In this document: piece by piece, positions 5,639 through 9,348 of the stretch | How the letters are laid out: each line of letters opens with the position of its first letter | Numbering within the stretch: position 1 is the stretch's first letter | Source: Nautiliaceae bacterium | GTDB lineage: Bacteria; Campylobacterota; Campylobacteria; Campylobacterales; Nautiliaceae | Direction: 5' to 3' | Assembly (NCBI GenBank): GCA_027008345.1 | Contig: JALTBU010000050.1 | Coordinates: forward strand, 1 to 9,348 | Length of the DNA stretch: 9,348 nt | Notes under the pieces: generated by a model | Told to the model about the DNA's origin: nothing | Databases searched by the model: none | Seen by the model: only the letters and a program-made list of their open reading frames with translations | Translations under genes and position numbers: made by a program

Positions 5639-6837
5639 TGACTTGGGCACCAAACACAGTGGACGCAACACACTTTTATTTACAAGTATATTTCTGGTTA
5701 ATCGTTGCGGTATTAGGAGGACTTTTCCTTCTTATGACTTTCGTTCAAGGTGGACAAACACTATTTCACACAGCAAAAGATGAAATGGAAGAAAGAGCTA
5801 TCCTAAACTCACTTGGTAGAAAATGGGAGCTTACATTTACAACATTAGTACTTTTTGGTGGTGCATTATATGCTGCATTTCCACTATTTTATTCAGTATC
5901 ATTCGGTGGTGCATACTGGGTATGGATGTTAATTCTTTTTGCATTCGTTTTACAAGCAGTATCATATGAATATATGAATAAACCTGGAAATCTTATAGGA
6001 AAAGGTGCATATAAATTTTTCTTATATTTCAACGGTGTAGTTGGTATGGTACTAATTGGTGCAGCAGTTGGTACATTCTTTACAGGAAGTAATTTCAGCT
6101 ATGATCCTATTACAAGAGTACTTGAATGGGGAACAGCAAAAGACGGTTTCAATTTAAGAGGTCTTGAAGCAGCAATTGACTTTAAACACGGAGCATGGTT
6201 CAACCTTGCATTTGGTGTATTAGTATTTGCAGCAGCAAGAATTCTTGGTGCATTATGGTTAATCAATGATATTGACAACAATGAATTCCCTGAACTTATT
6301 GCAAGATTAAGAGGTACAATTAAAAGATGTTTCGTTGTTTTAGTAATCGCTTTAGCTATTGTTTTAGCTGGTTTATTAACAATGAAAGGATACTCATACG
6401 ATATTCACGATCCAAGTGGAAAAGTTAGTTTAGTTCCTGGAAAATATTTACACAATCTATTATCTTTTGGAGCTATCCCATTACTTTTATTCACAGCTGG
6501 TCTTATTCTTTATATTTGGGGAGTATTCAAATCAGGATTTGGTAACTCAAACAAAGGTATCTGGTTCGCAGGTCTTGGAATTGTATTAATCGGTATTATT
6601 GTATTTGTAATCGCAGGACTTTTCGGAACTCCGTTCTATCCAAGTTATGCAGATTTACAAAGTTCTCTAACAATTCAAAATAGTTCTGGTAGCAAATATA
6701 CTCTTGAAGTAATGGCTTGGGTATCAGTAGCGGTACCTTTCGTACTTGGATACATCATCTGGGTATGGTATCAAATGAAAAAAAATGGGCCAATTACAAA
6801 AGAAGAAATTGCAGACCCAGAATCTCATGCATATTAA
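5638..6837 (+). CDS. cydB: Cytochrome bd-type quinol oxidase subunit II
   Basis: Membrane partner of CydA, structurally pseudo-symmetric to it; in E. coli it houses part of the proton path. The 399 residues have about nine membrane helices. Recognisable family segments are GGALYAAFP (74-82), SYEYMNKPGN (109-118), TLEVMAWVSVAVPFVLGY (355-372) and a C-terminal GPITKEEI-type tail, equivalent to GRITKEDI of E. coli. Several E. coli acidic positions differ. The DGFDMG motif of helix 1 is replaced by VQGGQT (36-41), and the WD and FDY acids are Glu64 (WE) and Glu111 (YEY). I believe this is a clade variant, not decay, since the rest is intact. The start is fixed by the TGATG overlap with cydA and by AAAAGGAG 7 nt upstream. 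It is followed 10 nt later by a small membrane-protein gene. Confidence 0.97.
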   Translation: MTWAPNTVDATHFYLQVYFWLIVAVLGGLFLLMTFVQGGQTLFHTAKDEMEERAILNSLGRKWELTFTTLVLFGGALYAAFPLFYSVSFGGAYWVWMLILFAFVLQAVSYEYMNKPGNLIGKGAYKFFLYFNGVVGMVLIGAAVGTFFTGSNFSYDPITRVLEWGTAKDGFNLRGLEAAIDFKHGAWFNLAFGVLVFAAARILGALWLINDIDNNEFPELIARLRGTIKRCFVVLVIALAIVLAGLLTMKGYSYDIHDPSGKVSLVPGKYLHNLLSFGAIPLLLFTAGLILYIWGVFKSGFGNSNKGIWFAGLGIVLIGIIVFVIAGLFGTPFYPSYADLQSSLTIQNSSGSKYTLEVMAWVSVAVPFVLGYIIWVWYQMKKNGPITKEEIADPESHAY

Positions 6838-6847
6838 GGAGCTGAGA

Positions 6848-7060
6848 ATGAAAAAATTAATAGCACTTTTAATGGTATTTTTCGGAAGCTTTCTTTTCGC
6901 TTCTGAGAAATTAATGCCAAACGGAATCAATCCGGAAGTTCACAAAGTTGACACTACATGGGGAACTATTCTTTTCTTCATGTGGCCAATTTTAATTATT
7001 ATCGCTTACAAATTTGTAGAATTCACTCTTAAAAAATCAGGTCTTGAAAAAGACCTTTGA
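6848..7060 (+). CDS. Small membrane protein closing the cytochrome bd operon, function unknown
   Basis: I do not recognise this 70-residue protein. Residues 1-18 (MKK, then a hydrophobic run ending FLFA, followed by SEK) look like a cleavable signal peptide. A polar stretch with PNGINPEVHKVDTTW (24-38) follows, then one hydrophobic helix (about 39-55, WGTILFFMWPILIIIAY) and a Lys-rich tail. The likely topology is a short periplasmic N terminus, one membrane pass and a cytoplasmic tail. The start at 6848 is chosen because AAGGAG (6836-6841) lies 6 nt upstream and a signal peptide begins there; the frame is open back to 6785 inside cydB, but that extension has no ribosome site. The gene is 10 nt after cydB and is followed directly by the operon terminator, so it is almost certainly co-expressed with the oxidase. 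A role as a third oxidase subunit or assembly factor is inference; it does not resemble CydX in sequence. Confidence 0.75.
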   Translation: MKKLIALLMVFFGSFLFASEKLMPNGINPEVHKVDTTWGTILFFMWPILIIIAYKFVEFTLKKSGLEKDL

Positions 7061-7068
7061 TTTTTTTT
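7031..7068 (+). terminator. Intrinsic terminator of the cytochrome bd operon
   Basis: GGTCTT (7040-7045) and AAGACC (7050-7055) form a perfect 6-bp stem on a GAAA tetraloop. After a 2-nt bulge, TCA pairs with TGA, and the upstream AAAAAA pairs with the start of an eight-T run (7061-7068). Both arms lie in the last codons and stop of the small protein gene. Confidence 0.88.
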
Positions 7069-7118
7069 CTTTTAATAATTTTTTTCTTCTAAAATATCCC
7101 CATTTAATCTAAATTTGT

Positions 7119-7130
7119 TATAATTATAAT
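7119..7130 (+). promoter_or_regulatory. Tandem -10 boxes for pckA
   Basis: Two perfect TATAAT hexamers lie end to end (7119-7124 and 7125-7130). No TTG-type -35 is found at 16-18 nt from either. Start sites would be near 7131-7137. The ribosome site AGGAG (7153-7157) is 6 nt before the ATG at 7164. Confidence 0.6.
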
Positions 7131-7163
7131 CCAGACAACCACATTACACATTAGGAGAAATTT

Positions 7164-8741
7164 ATGATAAATGAACTTAATAAACTTGGTATTAAAGCAA
7201 AAAATATAATCCATAATCCGGATTATGACAAAATTATTGAAGATACCTTAAAAAAAGGTGAAGTAGTAGAAACTGCAAGCGGAGCTACAGCTGTCGATAC
7301 AGGAGAATTTACAGGAAGAAGTCCAAAAGATAAATTTTTCGTTAAACAACCTCCAAGCGAACAATACATAGCATGGGGTGAAATAAATCAACCAATCTCA
7401 CTTGAAACTTTTAAAAAACTTGAAGAATTTACAAAAAATGAACTTTCAAAAAAAGATGAATTATACATTATAGATGTTTTTGTAGGTGCGAGTAAAGAAA
7501 GCCGAAGAGCTATTAGATTTATAACTCCTATTGCATGGCAGGCACATTTTGTTATGAATATGTTTATATTACCTACTAAAGAAGAGCTCGAAAACTTCAA
7601 ACCTGATTTTACTTTTATGGTAGCTGGGGAAGCTAGATATCCAAATTGGGAAAAAGAAGGGCTTAACAGTGATATTTTTATAGCATTTAATATTGAAGAA
7701 AACAAAGCTGTAATGAGCGGTACGTTATATGGTGGAGAGCTTAAAAAAGGTATTTTTACTATGATGAATTACTGGCTACCGCTTGAAGGAAAACTCTCCA
7801 TGCACTGCTCTGCAAATGTTGGAGAAAAAGGTGATGTTGCATTGTTTTTCGGTCTTAGTGGAACAGGTAAAACTACACTATCAACTGACCCGCACAGAAA
7901 ACTTATTGGTGATGATGAGCATGGTTGGGATGATAACGGCGTATTTAACTTTGAAGGCGGATGTTACGCGAAAGTTATCAATCTTGATAAAGAAAGCGAA
8001 CCAGAAATTTATAATGCTATAAGAAGAAATGCACTTCTTGAAAATGTAGTAATTAAAGAAAACGGAGAAGTGGATTTTACTGATTCAAGTAAAACTGAAA
8101 ATACAAGAGTAAGTTACCCTATCGAACACATTGAAAATCACGAATGCACTCTAACAGGCGGTCATCCTAAAAATATTATATTCTTAACAGCTGATGCATT
8201 TGGCGTACTTCCACCTGTATCTAAACTTACAAAAGAACAGGCAATGTATTATTTCCTAAGCGGATATACTGCAAAAGTAGCGGGAACCGAAAGAGGTATT
8301 ACAGAGCCTGTTGCAACATTTAGTGCATGTTTTGGTGAGCCATTCCTGCCGCTTCATCCAACAGTATATGCAAAACTACTTGGTGAAAAAGTAGATGAAC
8401 ACAATGTAAATGTTTATTTAGTTAATACTGGATGGACAGGAGGACCTTACGGTGTGGGTCATAGAATGAGTATTAAAGATACAAGAGCATGTATTAATGC
8501 TATTCTTGATGGAAGCATTGAAAAAGCTGAATTTGAAATATTGCCTGTATTTAATCTTCAAATACCAAAAGAACTACCAGGTGTAAACACTAAAGTTCTT
8601 AATCCAAGAAACACATGGGAAAACAAAGAAGAATATGATAATCAACTTAGAAAACTTGCTGAAATGTTTGTTAAAAACTTCAAAAGATACGAAGACGTAA
8701 AAGAAGGAAAAGAATACGAAAAAGCAGGACCAAAACTTTAA
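7164..8741 (+). CDS. pckA: Phosphoenolpyruvate carboxykinase (ATP)
   Basis: Interconverts oxaloacetate + ATP and PEP + CO2 + ADP in the cytoplasm, the entry to gluconeogenesis. At 525 residues it is the usual size for the ATP-dependent family, and it aligns over its length with E. coli PckA. Key residues seen: Arg52 in TGRSPKDKF (substrate site), Lys195 in GGELKKG (metal and oxaloacetate site), His214 in MHCSANVG, the P-loop GLSGTGKT (230-237) with Lys236, the kinase-2 type LIGDDEHGW (247-255) with Asp250/Asp251, and Arg315 in NTRVSYP. The nucleotide-binding signature is of the ATP and not the GTP family. The gene is monocistronic, with its own tandem -10 promoter and a probable terminator. 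In an autotroph using the reductive TCA cycle it would pull oxaloacetate towards sugars; that setting is inferred, not seen here. Confidence 0.98.
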   Translation: MINELNKLGIKAKNIIHNPDYDKIIEDTLKKGEVVETASGATAVDTGEFTGRSPKDKFFVKQPPSEQYIAWGEINQPISLETFKKLEEFTKNELSKKDELYIIDVFVGASKESRRAIRFITPIAWQAHFVMNMFILPTKEELENFKPDFTFMVAGEARYPNWEKEGLNSDIFIAFNIEENKAVMSGTLYGGELKKGIFTMMNYWLPLEGKLSMHCSANVGEKGDVALFFGLSGTGKTTLSTDPHRKLIGDDEHGWDDNGVFNFEGGCYAKVINLDKESEPEIYNAIRRNALLENVVIKENGEVDFTDSSKTENTRVSYPIEHIENHECTLTGGHPKNIIFLTADAFGVLPPVSKLTKEQAMYYFLSGYTAKVAGTERGITEPVATFSACFGEPFLPLHPTVYAKLLGEKVDEHNVNVYLVNTGWTGGPYGVGHRMSIKDTRACINAILDGSIEKAEFEILPVFNLQIPKELPGVNTKVLNPRNTWENKEEYDNQLRKLAEMFVKNFKRYEDVKEGKEYEKAGPKL

Positions 8742-8765
8742 TTTTTCCTTCTTTCGCTTTATTTT
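8700..8765 (+). terminator. Probable terminator of pckA
   Basis: AAAGAAGGAAAA (8700-8711), inside the last pckA codons, is perfectly complementary to TTTTCCTTCTTT (8743-8754) just after the stop: a 12-bp stem with a 31-nt loop. The trailing sequence CGCTTTATTTTA is T-rich but not a clean T-run. The long loop and A/T content make this weaker than the cyd terminator. Confidence 0.45.
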
Positions 8766-8998
8766 AATACTACTTAAATATTATGCAAAAATTCCAATTT
8801 CAAATTAATAAATAAAAATTTATATAGATGATAAGTTCTCAATAAATTTCAAGTATCTTATCATATTATGTTACTTACGAAATAACGTAATAAATACCTT
8901 AATGTTTGGATTAAGCGTTAATATTTTTTAATTTTTATATAGTATTAAAAACTTTTTTCATTTTAAATTTATTTAATCAAACCCAAATTAAATTTTAT
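8756..8998. other. Gene-free A/T-rich spacer with several short inverted repeats
   Basis: No credible coding sequence is seen between pckA and the tRNA promoter. The DNA is very A/T-rich and holds three small dyads in a row. ATGATAAG (8828-8835) faces CTTATCAT (8857-8864). TTACG (8875-8879) faces CGTAA (8886-8890). CTTAAT (8898-8903) faces ATTAAG (8910-8915) across a 6-nt loop, with AACG (8884-8887)/CGTT (8916-8919) outside it. They could belong to a small RNA or protein-binding sites, or be chance. No recognised RNA family or mobile-element end is seen. Confidence 0.4.
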
Positions 8999-9027
8999 TT
9001 GCATTTTTTTAAAATTTTTATTATAAT
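8999..9027 (+). promoter_or_regulatory. Predicted promoter for the tRNA cluster
   Basis: TTGCAT (8999-9004) and TATAAT (9022-9027) are separated by 17 nt. The start site would be near 9034, about 6 nt ahead of the mature tRNA-Gly 5' end, so the 5' leader is very short. Confidence 0.65.
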
Positions 9028-9039
9028 TCTACTCCATTT

Positions 9040-9116
9040 GCGGGCTTAGCTCAGTTGGCTAGAGCGCCACCTTGCCAAGGTGGAGGTCGCGGGTTCGAGT
9101 CCCGTAGCCCGCTCCA
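9040..9116 (+). tRNA. tRNA-Gly (anticodon GCC)
   Basis: Full cloverleaf: acceptor GCGGGCT/AGCCCGC, D arm GCTC/GAGC, anticodon stem CCACC/GGTGG around loop TTGCCAA (anticodon GCC, reading GGC and GGU), T arm GCGGG/CCCGT (one G-T pair) with TTCGAGT loop, discriminator T, and CCA encoded at 9114-9116. First tRNA of the cluster. Confidence 0.98.
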
Positions 9117-9118
9117 TT

Positions 9119-9193
9119 GGCGCCATAGCCAAGTGGCTAAGGCAGGGGCCTGCAAAGCCCTGATCCCCGGTTCGAATCCGGGTGGCGCCTCCA
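9119..9193 (+). tRNA. tRNA-Cys (anticodon GCA)
   Basis: Acceptor GGCGCCA/TGGCGCC, D arm GCC/GGC, anticodon stem GGGGC/GCCCT (one G-T pair) with loop CTGCAAA (anticodon GCA), T arm CCCGG/CCGGG with TTCGAAT loop, discriminator T, and encoded CCA at 9191-9193. Only 2 nt separate it from the CCA of tRNA-Gly, so both must come from one transcript. Confidence 0.98.
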
Positions 9194-9241
9194 TTTAAGC
9201 TGACTTTAAGCTATATTTGATATTATTTCATTCCACACCCT
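9194..9241 (+). other. Spacer between tRNA-Cys and tRNA-Leu with an 8-bp direct repeat
   Basis: TTTAAGCT occurs at 9194-9201 and again at 9205-9212, separated by GAC. A TATTAT hexamer at 9221-9226 could be a weak separate -10 for tRNA-Leu, about 16 nt ahead of its 5' end. Read-through from the upstream promoter is equally likely. Confidence 0.35.
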
Positions 9242-9330
9242 GCCCGGGTGGCGGAACTTGGTAGACGCAAGGGACTTAAAATCCCTCGGGAGTTTTTCCC
9301 GTGCCGGTTCGAGTCCGGCCCCGGGCACCA
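9242..9330 (+). tRNA. tRNA-Leu (anticodon TAA)
   Basis: Class II tRNA with a long variable arm. Acceptor GCCCGGG/CCCGGGC, anticodon stem AGGGA/TCCCT around loop CTTAAAA (anticodon TAA, reading UUA and UUG), variable stem CGGGA/TCCCG, T arm GCCGG/CCGGC with TTCGAGT loop, discriminator A, and encoded CCA at 9328-9330. UUA is a heavily used Leu codon in the neighbouring genes. No terminator is visible in the 18 bases left in the window. Confidence 0.97.
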
Positions 9331-9348
9331 CTTAAAATTCTTAAATTT

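Noticed and set aside
5638..6837. CydB as a decayed or chimeric subunit because key Asp residues are missing
   Set aside because: Full length, all helices intact, translationally coupled to cydA, with family motifs at both ends; a clade variant is the simpler reading.
6785..6847. Longer start for the small protein after cydB
   Set aside because: The extension lies inside cydB, has no ribosome site and would bury a clear signal peptide; the ATG at 6848 has AAGGAG at a good distance.
7388..7705. Minus-strand open frame inside pckA
   Set aside because: Ser/Ile-rich shadow of a highly conserved enzyme, with no promoter or ribosome site seen.
8742..9039. CRISPR or tandem repeat array in the spacer
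   Set aside because: The repeats are short unrelated inverted pairs, with no regularly spaced identical units.
9040..9348. Integrative element inserted at the tRNA cluster
   Set aside because: No integrase, no partial tRNA repeat and no change in gene style is visible in the window.

Overview
The window is about one third G+C, densely packed, and reads as chromosomal DNA from a member of the Campylobacterota (former Epsilonproteobacteria). Four things support this: the RNase III/RNase HI/chorismate synthase cluster, a DUF4492 gene directly ahead of cydA, a class II superoxide reductase-like protein, and promoters with strong TATAAT -10 boxes in very A/T-rich spacers. A strictly anaerobic or microaerophilic, chemolithotrophic Nautiliales-type organism would fit, but that finer placement is inference.

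Layout. At 1-165 is the 3' end of a plus-strand cupin-fold gene. It meets a minus-strand operon tail to tail with a 7-bp overlap. That operon (3164 down to 159) reads rnhA, an HDOD-domain gene, rnc, aroC. The first three are joined by start/stop overlaps, and aroC follows after a short gap. From 3165 to 3252 lies a compact divergent promoter region in which the leftward and rightward -10 boxes overlap. To its right is a monocistronic superoxide reductase gene (3253-3639). Next is a cytochrome bd oxidase operon (3814-7060): a DUF4492 small membrane protein, cydA, cydB, and a 70-residue signal-peptide/membrane protein that I do not recognise. ATP-dependent PEP carboxykinase (pckA, 7164-8741) has its own promoter. 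After about 250 bp of gene-free A/T-rich DNA with several short inverted repeats, the window ends with tRNA-Gly(GCC), tRNA-Cys(GCA) and tRNA-Leu(TAA), all with encoded CCA.

How the genes fit together. SOR (removes superoxide without making O2) and cytochrome bd (reduces O2 to water at high affinity) form an oxygen-defence block suited to an organism that meets oxygen only occasionally. pckA links oxaloacetate to PEP for gluconeogenesis, as expected in an autotroph or organic-acid user. The minus-strand operon is housekeeping (RNA processing, RNA/DNA hybrid removal, aromatic amino acid synthesis) plus one possible signalling protein.

I found no CRISPR array, insertion sequence, phage gene or clear novel defence system. 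The points most worth a second look are the unknown 70-aa protein closing the cyd operon, a metal-ligand Asp-to-Ser change in RNase III, departures from the E. coli pattern in CydA/CydB, the Asp-Arg-His version of the SOR Glu-Lys-His motif, the interlocked divergent promoters, and terminators that repeatedly reuse coding sequence.
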